Shown here in pieces: positions 48,467-57,973 of a stretch of 64,000 bases of DNA. Numbering within the stretch: position 1 is the first letter of the stretch; every line of letters begins with the position of its first letter. The position numbers were made by a program, and so were the translations under genes. The DNA is from Micavibrio_C sp965231165 (lineage in GTDB: Bacteria; Pseudomonadota; Alphaproteobacteria; Micavibrionales; Micavibrionaceae). The notes below the pieces were generated by a model, which worked only from the letters and a program-made list of their open reading frames with translations, was not told where the DNA came from and made no database searches. Location: the NCBI GenBank assembly GCA_965231165.1, contig OZ246421.1:2108001-2172000 (forward strand), given 5' to 3'.

Positions 48467-51039
48467 TGAGTCTGACGACTAAGAAAGCCCTTCTTTACTT
48501 TACCCTGCCGGGGATTATCCCCCGCCTGCAGCGCATTTTCGGCTCAGGATTTGCGTACATCTCGTTCTATATGGCAAGCGTCCTGAATGTGGCGCGGTTG
48601 TTGCCGTCAAACCATCCTTATTTGAATCCTGCCAACTTCGGGCGTTTTGGCATCCATCATGTTCTGGCGCAGGCATGGCGTAATCTGGAGTTCACAAAAA
48701 AGAACATAGACCAGATTCTCGTCTTTTTTTTACTGGTCCTGGGTATCGTACTTTTATTCGCGCAGATTATCTTGTTTGTTCTGGCGTTTTTGATGCCTGC
48801 AGCAAGCGCCGGTGTTGGTGCCGAGTTTACGCGTTTCTTTGTCACGCAAAATCCCAATGAAGATCTGGCCTTTTTGTTCCTGGATCGTGTTTTTGGCTTG
48901 CCGGGTATCTATAATTCAGGAGCCGCCGCCGATCCGGGCGGCTGGCCAACGAATTTCCATCTCGGCCTGCAGGAGATGTTCAGCTATTACAGCACAGGCC
49001 TGGCCATTGTCGCCTTTTTGCTGATCCTTTATTTTGTAATCGTGCTGGCTGGCGAAACAGCCAAAACAGGGGTGCCGTTCGGCAAGCGTTTTAATCACGC
49101 GATGGCACCATTGCGCCTGATTATTGCGTTGGCGCTGCTGGTGCCGATTACCTACGGCATGAATGGCGCTCAGCTGATAACGCTGTTTATGGCCAAGTGG
49201 GGTTCCAGTCTGGCCACCAATGGCTGGCAGACATTTCTGACCGAGGTCAAGGGCTCTACTATTCTGGGGGATGTTGGTACGCTTGTCGTTACCCCTAACG
49301 CACCGCCAGTGAATGGGCTGGTCGAATTTATGTTTGTAGCGCAGACATGCCGTTTCGCCTATGAACTTTCGACAGCGAACGAGCCCGTTGTGGCTAACCG
49401 TTATATGATCCGACCTTATGTCATTTTACCCGATGATGCTTTTACTGAACTGGGTATGCCGCCTGCTGCCAATCTTAACGGGATACTGGCGGCCAACTTC
49501 AATAAGAACATCACCATCCGTTTTGGCCACCAGAACCCTGACTGGTATCCTGAATATCCGAGTTTTGTGAACCCGCTTTGCGGCGAGCTTGAGATTAACC
49601 TGCAGGATATTACAGAGCCGGGCGCTTATTACATACAGAACGGTTATATCTTCCAGCTGGTTGCCGGATTATGGGCAGATCCGCCCAACGAAACCTATGC
49701 CCGCAATCTGGTGCAACGCAAGCTGACCATGATCACAGGCCGCAATCCGACGCTTGCCGAACCGGATGCCGCTTTTATCCAGGATACATTTGCCTATTTC
49801 AATCAGTGGACTGAGGACATCATTAGGCAGGGCGTTCTGGACCAGATCGCCAACGGCAACTGGGATGAGGATTTCAGCAAATATGGCTGGGGCGGTGCGG
49901 CGATCTGGTACAACAAGATTGCCCAGTTTAACGGCAGTTTGATTTCATCTTCCTATAACCTGCCGGTCCCCAAGAAATATCCGGCGATTATGCAACTGGT
50001 GCTTGACCGGAAGAAGTCGCAGAACAATAGCGTCGTCGGACGCGAACGCTTTAAGCCGGTTTTGGCTGACGGCACCAGAATTTTCCCGAATGGTAAGGAA
50101 GCGGAGTTCGCCGATCTGTTCTATGACGCGCAGACTTACTGGATTCAGACGCAGGAGAAAAATAGCGGTAACTTCCTCAAAGACGCCATCAATATGCTGC
50201 TGGGTTTTGAAGGCCTTATCAATATACGGGAAAACGACCAGATTCATCCTTTGGCGCAGCTGGTCGGCGTGGGGCGCAGTCTGGTTGAAAGCGCGATCCA
50301 GAATTTCGGTTATATGGCGGCCAGCGCTGTGGGCGGTATGGTCGGCGGTCCGGTAGGGCAACTGGGGTCAAGTGCCCGTTCATTCTTCCTGTCGATTGCG
50401 ATGATCGGCTTATCCATCGGGTTTGTTCTATATTATATTTTGCCGTTGCTGCCGTTCATCTATTTCTTTGTGGCCCTGACCAACTGGGTGAAGACGATTT
50501 TTGAGGCCATGGTGGGGCTGCCTTTATGGGCGCTGTCGCATATTCGTATCGATGGCGACGGCCTGCCCGGCCCGGCGGGGATGAATGGCTATTACCTGAT
50601 TTTCGAGATTTTTGTGAACCCGATTCTGATCGTATTCGGCATGCTGGCCGGTATCACGATTTTTGCGGCACAGGTGACGATTTTGAATGAGATATGGGGT
50701 CTGGTGACGACCAACGTGACGGGTTACGATCCGGTGCTTATCAACAAGACCATTGAAGACAAGATGGGTTCGATCCGCTACCTGCGTGGTTCTCTCGACA
50801 AGTTCTTCTATACCGTCATGTACACTATCTTTGTTTATATGATGGGGCTGGCATCCTTCAAACTGGTGGACGCTATTCCTGACCGTATCTTGCGCTGGAT
50901 GGGTACATCGGTGAAGAGCTTCAACGAAACCGCCGAGAGCCTGGCAGGTGAACTGGTCAGCAAGAGCTTCCAGTCCACCCAGGCGGTGGGCGGTAACCTT
51001 GATGGCGTAATGAATCATATGCTGTTGCGCAATACCTGA
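48463..51039 (+). CDS. DotA/TraY family membrane protein, copy 4 of 4
   Basis: An 858-residue paralog and the shortest of the array. Signatures are TLPGIIPRLQRIF, HPYLNPANFGRFGIHHV, NPNEDLAFLFLDRVFGLPGI, GETAKTGVPFGKRFNHAMAPLRL, GWGGAAIWYNKIAQFNG, HPLAQLVGVGRSLVESAIQNF, VGLPLWALSHIRIDGDGLPG and GYYLIFEIFVNPIL. The Arg of the RPIL string is Asn here. It lacks the long Gly-rich tail of the others. Two adjacent ATG codons overlap the end of copy 3. It is the last gene of the rightward series; mlaC follows in the opposite orientation. Confidence 0.88.
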   Translation: MMSLTTKKALLYFTLPGIIPRLQRIFGSGFAYISFYMASVLNVARLLPSNHPYLNPANFGRFGIHHVLAQAWRNLEFTKKNIDQILVFFLLVLGIVLLFAQIILFVLAFLMPAASAGVGAEFTRFFVTQNPNEDLAFLFLDRVFGLPGIYNSGAAADPGGWPTNFHLGLQEMFSYYSTGLAIVAFLLILYFVIVLAGETAKTGVPFGKRFNHAMAPLRLIIALALLVPITYGMNGAQLITLFMAKWGSSLATNGWQTFLTEVKGSTILGDVGTLVVTPNAPPVNGLVEFMFVAQTCRFAYELSTANEPVVANRYMIRPYVILPDDAFTELGMPPAANLNGILAANFNKNITIRFGHQNPDWYPEYPSFVNPLCGELEINLQDITEPGAYYIQNGYIFQLVAGLWADPPNETYARNLVQRKLTMITGRNPTLAEPDAAFIQDTFAYFNQWTEDIIRQGVLDQIANGNWDEDFSKYGWGGAAIWYNKIAQFNGSLISSSYNLPVPKKYPAIMQLVLDRKKSQNNSVVGRERFKPVLADGTRIFPNGKEAEFADLFYDAQTYWIQTQEKNSGNFLKDAINMLLGFEGLINIRENDQIHPLAQLVGVGRSLVESAIQNFGYMAASAVGGMVGGPVGQLGSSARSFFLSIAMIGLSIGFVLYYILPLLPFIYFFVALTNWVKTIFEAMVGLPLWALSHIRIDGDGLPGPAGMNGYYLIFEIFVNPILIVFGMLAGITIFAAQVTILNEIWGLVTTNVTGYDPVLINKTIEDKMGSIRYLRGSLDKFFYTVMYTIFVYMMGLASFKLVDAIPDRILRWMGTSVKSFNETAESLAGELVSKSFQSTQAVGGNLDGVMNHMLLRNT

Positions 51040-51095
51040 TCGGGCTTTTGACGCGCCGGTCAGGCCGGGCTTCTGATAGAAAACAGGGGAGTGCT

Positions 51096-51824
51096 TTACT
51101 GGCTACCGCCGCGCAGGTGATTCAGCAAGACCTGAATGTCGCCACCGCCACGCTGGATGACTGCTGCGAAGTCGGAACGCTGTGTGACAGACATGCTGAC
51201 GCCTTCGACAATCACATCGACAATCTGGTATTTTCCGTTCTTGTAGCGCACACGCCAATCGACCTGCACTTCGGGGCCGTCACCGGGAATGATATAAGAA
51301 GTGACGATTGTGTCTTTATCGCCATCGGCGCGGTGGCCGCGGGTTTCAAATTTCTGGCCTTTGTAATCGCCGAAACGTTTGGCATAGACTTCGACAACCA
51401 TCTTGCGGAAGAGGGTCAGGTATTCAGTGCGTTGCTGCGCTGATGCTGTCTTCCAGTAACGACCCAATGCAAAGCGGCCAATCGTTTCCAGATCGAAACT
51501 GTCGTTGAGGAGGCCACGGAAGGATGCTTTTTTTGCTTCCTGATTGGCGCTGCTGCCCAGAAATTCCAGCGCGCGGGTGGCCATGCTGCCGATAAAGCTT
51601 TCAGCACCTGCGCCCATGTCTCCGGCGGTGGCGTTGTAAAGACCATCATATCCTTGACCACGGCTTACGGCGTGATCCAGAGAAATGGCGGGTGTGTCGG
51701 AAAGGGTGGTCATTGCATTGAAGGCATAGGCGCTCGTCGATGTGTGTAGCAAACCAGCGACACCCCCAGCCATCACGATCACCGCGGTGTGGCGCGCCAG
51801 ATATGCGTATGTGCCCTTCTTCAT
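51096..51824 (-). CDS. mlaC: Phospholipid-binding protein MlaC (Ttg2D family)
   Basis: Periplasmic carrier moving phospholipid between outer-membrane MlaA and the inner-membrane MlaFEDB complex. The 242-residue protein begins with a signal peptide (about 1-33, hydrophobic AVIVMAGGVAGLL, ending AYA). The MlaC domain contains FRGLLNDSFDLETIGRFALGRYW, YLTLFRKMVVEVYAKRF, DWRVRYKNGKYQIVDVIVEGVSM and TQRSDFAAVIQRGGG. The start is ATG 51822-51824 after AAGGGCAAGT. mlaA lies just upstream on the same strand, separated by a terminator. Confidence 0.93.
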   Translation of the reverse strand: MKKGTYAYLARHTAVIVMAGGVAGLLHTSTSAYAFNAMTTLSDTPAISLDHAVSRGQGYDGLYNATAGDMGAGAESFIGSMATRALEFLGSSANQEAKKASFRGLLNDSFDLETIGRFALGRYWKTASAQQRTEYLTLFRKMVVEVYAKRFGDYKGQKFETRGHRADGDKDTIVTSYIIPGDGPEVQVDWRVRYKNGKYQIVDVIVEGVSMSVTQRSDFAAVIQRGGGDIQVLLNHLRGGSQ

Positions 51825-51966
51825 TACTTGCCCTTGCAGGTGTCGCTTGATGACACCATTACCCCTTGTACTCTTTACACATTCTAGTCCCGCGTTATGT
51901 CTTAAACAGGGCTGGAATGTGGCCTTGTTTGGCATAGACCTTCAAAAAAATCAAGTTTTTCAAAAA

Positions 51967-51999
51967 AGAAAAAAGGCCCGCAGAACAGGCCTTTTCTCC
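51967..51999 (-). terminator. Terminator between mlaA and mlaC
   Basis: AAAAGGCC (51971-51978) pairs with GGCCTTTT (51988-51995). On the minus strand a long T run follows. It lies just past the mlaA stop. Confidence 0.85.
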
Positions 52000-52010
52000 A
52001 AAATCTTAAT

Positions 52011-52778
52011 CTACTGTTCGTCAAAATCAGGGATGGCCGGGCTTGTCGCCAGTTCCGGGTCCTGATCATGCACCAGAGCATCGCGGCGCTGGATATATGT
52101 GCTGCGCAGGGCGGCATAGTAATCAAACGAGTTTTTCTGCAGGTCGTCGAGCAGATCCAGCAATTCCTCGCGGGTGCTGATGGCGGTCAGACCCAGACGG
52201 GCATAGTGCCACTCTTCCTGATCGGTATTGTACAGGTACAGGCGCAGCGGGTCGGCGTATGAATCGACCAGCAGGCCGGTGGCATCACGCAGTGAAGACG
52301 GACCCATGATCGGCAGGACGACGTAAGGACCGTGGCCCAGACCCCAGACACCCAGTGTCTGGCCGAAATCTTCAGGTTCGTAGGGAAGACCAATCATCGC
52401 GCCGACATCGATCAGGCCCAGAACACCGGCTGTCGAGTTGACGGCAAAACGCGCCACGTCCGCACCGGCACCACCCAGATCGCCTTGCAGGGTCTGGTTG
52501 ACGACTTGCATCGGGCTCTTGAGGTTGCGCAGGAAGTTGCGTACGCCGATGCGTACGGGTTTAGGCGCAATAAAGCGGTATCCCATTGCCACCGGCTCAA
52601 GGAATACGGTGTCTACCGCATCATTGAAGGCGAACATGGCGCGGTTGTAACCTTCCATCGGGTCATAGACCTCGGAAGCGTCGGCGCTGGTATTGTTTGT
52701 TGTTGAACATGCACCCAGTGACAACGCCAAGGCGGCCGCCATCATGACTCTGGTGAATTTGGTTGCTTGTGTATTCAT
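52011..52778 (-). CDS. mlaA: Outer-membrane lipoprotein MlaA (VacJ)
   Basis: Removes misplaced phospholipid from the outer leaflet of the outer membrane and hands it to MlaC. The 255-residue protein has a lipobox ending SLGAC (Cys24), then the VacJ domain with YDPMEGYNRAMFAFND, RIGVRNFLRNLKSP, ARFAVNSTAGVLGLIDVG, EDFGQTLGVWGLGHGPY and LPIMGPSSLRDATGLLVDSYADP. The C-terminus is acidic. It is followed by mlaC on the same strand; the inner-membrane MlaFED genes are not in this window. Confidence 0.95.
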   Translation of the reverse strand: MNTQATKFTRVMMAAALALSLGACSTTNNTSADASEVYDPMEGYNRAMFAFNDAVDTVFLEPVAMGYRFIAPKPVRIGVRNFLRNLKSPMQVVNQTLQGDLGGAGADVARFAVNSTAGVLGLIDVGAMIGLPYEPEDFGQTLGVWGLGHGPYVVLPIMGPSSLRDATGLLVDSYADPLRLYLYNTDQEEWHYARLGLTAISTREELLDLLDDLQKNSFDYYAALRSTYIQRRDALVHDQDPELATSPAIPDFDEQ

Positions 52779-52984
52779 TACTGTCCCCGAAATATCCGTT
52801 TTACGGATTTTATAAAAAGCCCACTCATATACCTGAGTAAATCAGGTTTCGATTACAACTTGGTTAATGTTTCAATCATTTGGTTATTAAAGCAACGATT
52901 TGAGAATCAAGGGTAATCGGGCTTTAACCGGGGCATATTGCGATGCCGCGGGCCGGGGGTCAACGGGGGTAAGGGGGAATATTA

Positions 52985-54079
52985 TCAGCCATCCTCAAGA
53001 TTGAGCATCACGGCCAATCCCAGCAGGAAACTGACGGCTGCCGGTGCCCAGGCCGCCAGAATGACCGGGATCTGGTGGGTAGCGCCCAGAGCTTGCAGGA
53101 AGCTCGACAGGAAGAAGACCAGAAACCCGATCAGAACCCCGAATGCTGCAAGTGCGAAGGTGCCGCGGAACCGGGGGGGGCGCAGCGAAACCGAGGCTGC
53201 CAGCAGGATCATGGCCAGATAAAGCAGCGGCTGGGCCAGCAGACTCTGGAAATGAACCTTGAGGCGGGCGGAATCGAACCCGGTGGCGTCCATGGTGCGG
53301 ATAAAGGCTGGTAATTTCCAGAATGACATGGATTGGGGGGCGGAGAAGCTTTCCTCGATTTCCGTGCTGGTCAGGGTGGTGGGCAGGGCGACCAGCGGGA
53401 TTTTTTCGCTGCCGCCGCTGACGGTATGGCTCTGGGCGTCACGGAATACCCATTGTCCCTGGTCTAGACGGGCGCTGGCGGCGTCCAGCCGCCGTTCGAA
53501 ATTATCCTGCGGTCCAAAAAACAGTACCATCACGTCCTGCAGTTCCCATTCTGGTGACTGGACTTTCCCGGCATGCAGAATGACATGGCCGTTTTCGGCC
53601 TCCTGCCGTAGCCACAGCCCTTCCTCCAGCAGCGTGATCTGGCTGGTTTCGGTGTTCAGGTAACTGTTTTCCAGCTGTTCGAAACGACCCAGCAGCAGCG
53701 CACCTAACGGGTTGATCATGGTGGTCATCAGGATACCGGTGCCCATGGCGACGGCCAGCACCGGGGCCAGAAACTGCCAGACCGACAGACCTGCCGCGCG
53801 CACGACGATCAGTTCATAGCGGCGCGTCATTTGCCAGAAGGTGAAGATGGCGCTGAACAGGACGGCAAAGGGGAACATCACCTGCCCGACCTCGGGCAAT
53901 TTCAGCAATCCCATTTCCAGCACCAGACCGAAAGGCACGTCGTCACGTTTTGAGGCCCGGCGCAGCAATTCCACCGTGTCGAATAGATACACTACGCCCA
54001 GTAAAATCAGCAGTCCGAGCGCGAGATTGCGGGCATAAACCAGCGCCATATAGCGGTTGAGCGTGGCGGAGAATTTCAT
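52985..54079 (-). CDS. lptG: LPS export permease LptG
   Basis: One of two permease subunits that, with LptF and LptB, extract LPS from the inner membrane. The 364-residue protein has the YjgP/YjgQ layout: membrane segments near 14-36, 55-80 and 98-118, a periplasmic jellyroll (about 130-265), then three segments (about 275-355). KLPEVGQVMFPFAVLFSAIFT and RRYELIVVRAAGLS mark the N-terminal half, including the ELxxxRAxG coupling motif. ATG 54077-54079 overlaps the lptF stop by four bases; a much longer upstream frame is a shadow of lptF. Confidence 0.94.
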   Translation of the reverse strand: MKFSATLNRYMALVYARNLALGLLILLGVVYLFDTVELLRRASKRDDVPFGLVLEMGLLKLPEVGQVMFPFAVLFSAIFTFWQMTRRYELIVVRAAGLSVWQFLAPVLAVAMGTGILMTTMINPLGALLLGRFEQLENSYLNTETSQITLLEEGLWLRQEAENGHVILHAGKVQSPEWELQDVMVLFFGPQDNFERRLDAASARLDQGQWVFRDAQSHTVSGGSEKIPLVALPTTLTSTEIEESFSAPQSMSFWKLPAFIRTMDATGFDSARLKVHFQSLLAQPLLYLAMILLAASVSLRPPRFRGTFALAAFGVLIGFLVFFLSSFLQALGATHQIPVILAAWAPAAVSFLLGLAVMLNLEDG

Positions 54080-55200
54080 GTTCTTTTCTCCTGCAGGCGC
54101 GGGGGCAGAGCAAAATGGCTCTGGCCACGGGCTAAAGCGCGCAAACCGATTACCAGCGGCCCGAGAACAAACAGATACATCAGGATCAGGCCGCCCACAT
54201 GATGAGAACGCGCCAGACTGAATGCGCCCAGATACAGTCCTTGCAAGGCGATGCACAGACCGGCGGCCAGTATGATGCGCCTTGTCAGACCGCGCCGCTC
54301 CAGCGCCCCCAGCAACAGGGCACATAGGGCAATGACAGCAAAACTGGGCGCCAGCAGCGGACTGATCAGGCGGCGATGGATTTCCAGCATGAATTCCTGG
54401 CGGCTTTCGGTAGCGCGCTCATCCTGCGTATCCGGGTGCAGCAATTCCCACAATGTGCGTTCGTCGGGTTCCCGCCAGCGCTGGCGTACGGGGCCGGCCT
54501 CAGGCATGTCGATAATATAGCGTTCGAAGTTCAGGCGGTTGAGCGTACCGTTCTTGTTGTTCAATGACTGGCGGGTGCCGTCGTAAACCATCACCTGCTG
54601 GCCGGTCGGGCTGGCGACCAGATTGCCGCGTTTGGCCAAGATCGTAACCGGACCTTGCTCCGGGTCGCGCGTGTCGTGAATCATCAGGCCGCGCAATTCG
54701 CCGCTATGGTCGCGGGCGCGGACGAAAACGGTCAGTCCCGGCATGACGGCGTTAAAAACACCCTCTCTAAACAGCATCACGGAATACTGTGCCTTAATGA
54801 CCTGCCGCAATTGCTGCATGCCGGAGAGCGAGCGCGGGGCGATCCATGTGGTTACCGCCAGCAGCAGAATCGTTACGATCAGGGCGAGTATCAGCGCCGG
54901 GCGGGCTTGCTGCAGGGGCGACAGGCCGACGCTTTTCATCACCACCATCTCGCTGTCGGCGGTCATACGATTGTAAACAAAGATGATCCCGGCCATCAGG
55001 GCAATCGGCAGGATAATTTCGAAAAAGCGAGGCAGGGCCATCAGAGTCAGCATCCAGAAGGCCGAGCCGGATGCGCCGGAATTAATCACCAGTTCGAGAA
55101 AACGTAAGGATTGAGTCAGAAAAATCACGGCGGCCAGCGTCACGGCGATGAAGCCGGTGGCCAGTGCTAAATTCCTGAAAATGTAGCGGTTGACGATCAT
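54076..55200 (-). CDS. lptF: LPS export permease LptF
   Basis: Partner permease of LptG. The 374-residue protein begins MIVNRYIFRNLALATGF, with membrane segments near 10-32, 55-75 and 100-120, followed by a periplasmic domain (about 125-265) and a C-terminal membrane bundle. MTADSEMVVMKSVGLSP near 80 is the coupling-helix motif, and EIHRRLISPLLAPSFAVIALCALLLG near 283 is typical of LptF. ATG 55198-55200 is supported by family alignment. It is divergent from pepA, with 109 bases between; lptF-pepA neighbours are common in proteobacteria. Confidence 0.94.
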   Translation of the reverse strand: MIVNRYIFRNLALATGFIAVTLAAVIFLTQSLRFLELVINSGASGSAFWMLTLMALPRFFEIILPIALMAGIIFVYNRMTADSEMVVMKSVGLSPLQQARPALILALIVTILLLAVTTWIAPRSLSGMQQLRQVIKAQYSVMLFREGVFNAVMPGLTVFVRARDHSGELRGLMIHDTRDPEQGPVTILAKRGNLVASPTGQQVMVYDGTRQSLNNKNGTLNRLNFERYIIDMPEAGPVRQRWREPDERTLWELLHPDTQDERATESRQEFMLEIHRRLISPLLAPSFAVIALCALLLGALERRGLTRRIILAAGLCIALQGLYLGAFSLARSHHVGGLILMYLFVLGPLVIGLRALARGQSHFALPPRLQEKRT

Positions 55201-55309
55201 GTCTGTTTTTGGCCCCTCTGGTTTTCGGGCGGTTCTCATCGTATAGTGTCGGAGGTCGAAATACCAGATTCTCCTGCCCTCCTCCCGTATAGCTCCCAAG
55301 GACGATTCC

Positions 55310-56830
55310 ATGAACATGAATGTCAGCTTTTCCAAAGCGCCTAAACTCAAAACTACGACAGCTATTCTGCTGGTGGGTGATGGCGGGCATCTGACCGACA
55401 AAGGTAAAGCGCTGGATAAGGAAACCAAGGGTACGATCAGCCATTTTATCAAGACCAGCCCGCATTTCACGGGCAAGGCGGGGCAGGTTACCGTATTGCC
55501 GGGGCCGCAGAAATTCCGTTTTACCCGTATTGTGCTGTTGGGCATGGGCAAGCCTGAAAAACTGGATATCGATGAAATCACGGCGATGGGCGGGCGTTTC
55601 CAAAACCATCTGGCACCGCTGAAATTTGAAAGCGCTCAATTTATCGGCGACGGGTTCAAGGCGTTTAAAGCGGTGAGCGCCGATGAGGCTGCCGCCCATT
55701 TCGCGGCGGGGTTCGTTTTGCGTTCCTACGGGTTCGACAAATACAAAAGCAAAGACAAGCAAGATAAAGTCGCCAAAGGTCTGAAGGTTGAATTCGTGCT
55801 GGATGCGGCGGTGAAGGCGGCTTCCTTGTTCAAACATCAAAAGGCGGTGGCCGAGGGCGTGTTCTTCGCCCGCGATCTGGTTAATGAGCCGCCGAACATT
55901 CTTTATCCGGCCAGTTTTGCGGCGCGGGTGAAATCCGAACTAGCACCGCTCGGTATCAAGGTCGAGGTGCTGGATGAAAAGAAAATGACGCAACTGGGTT
56001 TCAAAGCGCACCTAGCGGTGGGTATGGGTTCTATCCGTCCGCCGCGCGTGGTCGTGCTGCACTGGCAGGGTCGCCCTGCTAAAACAGCGGGCAAGCCGAT
56101 TGCCTTCGTTGGCAAGGGTGTGACATTCGATACCGGCGGCATCAACCTGAAGCCTTCTGACGGCATGGCCGATATGAAGATGGATATGGGCGGTGCTGCT
56201 GCCGTGGTTGGGTTGTTCAAGGCACTGGCGATCCGCAAGGCCAAGGTCAATGCGGTGGGCATTATCGGTTTGGCTGAAAACATGCCGTCTGATCGTTCTT
56301 ACCGCCCGTCCGATGTGATCGGTTCTCTTTCGGGTAAAACGATTGAGGTGCTGAATACCGATGCCGAGGGGCGTCTGGTGCTGGCGGACGCGTTGACTTA
56401 TATCCAGAAAAAACATGATCCGAAATTCGTGATCGATCTTGCGACACTGACCGGGGCGATTATGATTGCGCTCGGCCATGAATATTGCGGGGCGTTCGTC
56501 AATGACGACAGGCTTTGGAGCCAGATGCAGGCAGCGAGCAAGGTGACGGGCGAGAAACTGTGGCGCATGCCGCTTGATGAGGCCTTCAAGAACAGCATGA
56601 AGGGCAGTATTTCCGATGTGCAGAATTTAAGCACGATGGGCCGTTATGGCGGTGCTTGCTCTGCCGCCGGGTTTCTGTCGCACTTCGTCGATGAAAAACG
56701 CGTCTGGGCACACATGGATATAGCAGGGACGGCGTGGGTCAACCGCGATACGCCGTTGGCCTCCCGCCATGCGACGGGCTTTGGCGTACGGGTACTGAAT
56801 CAACTGGTTGCGGATAATTACGAGGGATAA
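55310..56830 (+). CDS. pepA: Leucyl aminopeptidase, M17 family
   Basis: Hexameric, two-metal aminopeptidase that removes N-terminal residues from peptides; E. coli PepA also binds DNA. The 506-residue protein has a variable N-terminal macro-like domain (1-170) and a C-terminal peptidase domain with VGKGVTFDTGGINLKPSDGM near 263, MKMDMGGAAAV near 285 and the signature NTDAEGRLVLADAL near 349. ARDLVNEPPNILYP near 187 is also characteristic. Length is normal. ATG 55310 follows AAGGA at six bases. It is followed by the DUF2157 gene after three bases, so they are cotranscribed. Confidence 0.96.
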   Translation: MNMNVSFSKAPKLKTTTAILLVGDGGHLTDKGKALDKETKGTISHFIKTSPHFTGKAGQVTVLPGPQKFRFTRIVLLGMGKPEKLDIDEITAMGGRFQNHLAPLKFESAQFIGDGFKAFKAVSADEAAAHFAAGFVLRSYGFDKYKSKDKQDKVAKGLKVEFVLDAAVKAASLFKHQKAVAEGVFFARDLVNEPPNILYPASFAARVKSELAPLGIKVEVLDEKKMTQLGFKAHLAVGMGSIRPPRVVVLHWQGRPAKTAGKPIAFVGKGVTFDTGGINLKPSDGMADMKMDMGGAAAVVGLFKALAIRKAKVNAVGIIGLAENMPSDRSYRPSDVIGSLSGKTIEVLNTDAEGRLVLADALTYIQKKHDPKFVIDLATLTGAIMIALGHEYCGAFVNDDRLWSQMQAASKVTGEKLWRMPLDEAFKNSMKGSISDVQNLSTMGRYGGACSAAGFLSHFVDEKRVWAHMDIAGTAWVNRDTPLASRHATGFGVRVLNQLVADNYEG

Positions 56831-56833
56831 CCG

Positions 56834-57973
56834 ATGTTTGGCAGCCTTAAAGGGAAGATAAAACGCTGGCAGGACGCGGGGCTGGTTACAGCGGACCAGA
56901 CGGCGGCGATACTGGCGTTTGAAAGAACCCGCAAGAGTGGCAAGCTGATCAAGGATCTGACCAATGTCGGAATTTTTGCGATCCTGCTGGGTCTGGCGTC
57001 TCTGGTGGCGGCGAACTGGAACGATATTACCGACCAGATGAAACTTGCCGGGCATTTTGTTTTGTGCGGCGGTCTTGCGGCTTTTATGCTGCGCGTCGAT
57101 GGCGCTAAGCATCCGGTGGGCAAGGATGCCTGTGTGCTGTTGCTGTTCGGATCGTTTCTGACCTTTATTGCGTTGATCGGCCAGATCTATCAGTTGCATG
57201 GCGATCTGCATACGACGCTGTTGTTCTGGCTGGGTATCTGTACGCCGCTTGTGTGGTTTTATGGCCGTACCTATACGGTGGCGGTGCCGTGGTTGCTGGC
57301 GTTGCTCACTACGATCTTTCTGAATATCGATCATTATCTGGATGATTCAGAAATATGGATGGTTGTGATCGGGACGGTGATGTCTTTCTATCTGCCGACA
57401 ATCCTGATTCTCGTTTCGCGTGTTTTCTGGCTGGCGCGTTACCGGCCTGGTTTTGTGCAGACTTTCTATCGTCTGGGCATTTATCTGCCGGCGATTTTTG
57501 CCAACCTCGCCCTGCTGCTCTTTTATGATAATCTTTCGGCCACGCCGCATTATACCCTGCAGATTTCCATGATGGCGGCGGGGCTGCTGGCGATACTTGT
57601 TATCTTCAGGCCGCGGCACCGCCGCGACGAGCAAGAGGCCGATCTCTGGTATTACATGCTGGTGTCACACATCATTATCATGCTGCCGTTTGTGCTGCCG
57701 CAACTGGAAAGCGGCGTTCTCTCGGCGGCGCTGTTCTGTCTGTACTGGATATTTATTGCATGGCTGGGTGCGCGCATGCATGCGGCGACACTGACAGACT
57801 GGGCGATCAGGCTGGTGATTTTGCGCCTGTTCATTGTCTATCTCGAAGTGTTCGGCAGTATGCTGCAGACGGGGGTGGGGCTGATTGTTTCGGGCATTTT
57901 GCTGCTGGTCGTGTTGCGTTACCTCAACCGTATCGTCGCCATTGGGCGAAAGCTGGTGAATTATGAACTCTGA
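56834..57973 (+). CDS. DUF2157 membrane protein
   Basis: A 379-residue polytopic protein with a cytoplasmic helical start (LKGKIKRWQDAGLVTADQ) that marks the DUF2157 family, followed by about ten membrane segments. LASLVAANWNDI near 54 is a conserved string. Function is unknown. The next gene encodes a GDYXXLXY protein and overlaps it by 11 bases, the usual pairing for this family. It starts three bases after pepA. Confidence 0.88.
   Translation: MFGSLKGKIKRWQDAGLVTADQTAAILAFERTRKSGKLIKDLTNVGIFAILLGLASLVAANWNDITDQMKLAGHFVLCGGLAAFMLRVDGAKHPVGKDACVLLLFGSFLTFIALIGQIYQLHGDLHTTLLFWLGICTPLVWFYGRTYTVAVPWLLALLTTIFLNIDHYLDDSEIWMVVIGTVMSFYLPTILILVSRVFWLARYRPGFVQTFYRLGIYLPAIFANLALLLFYDNLSATPHYTLQISMMAAGLLAILVIFRPRHRRDEQEADLWYYMLVSHIIIMLPFVLPQLESGVLSAALFCLYWIFIAWLGARMHAATLTDWAIRLVILRLFIVYLEVFGSMLQTGVGLIVSGILLLVVLRYLNRIVAIGRKLVNYEL

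Noticed and set aside
40073..51039. The four large membrane proteins as one gene broken by frameshifts or as a conjugative plasmid insertion
   Set aside because: Each has full-length conserved start and end signatures and its own start codon. No relaxase, coupling protein, transfer origin or integrase is visible, and composition resembles the flanking genes.
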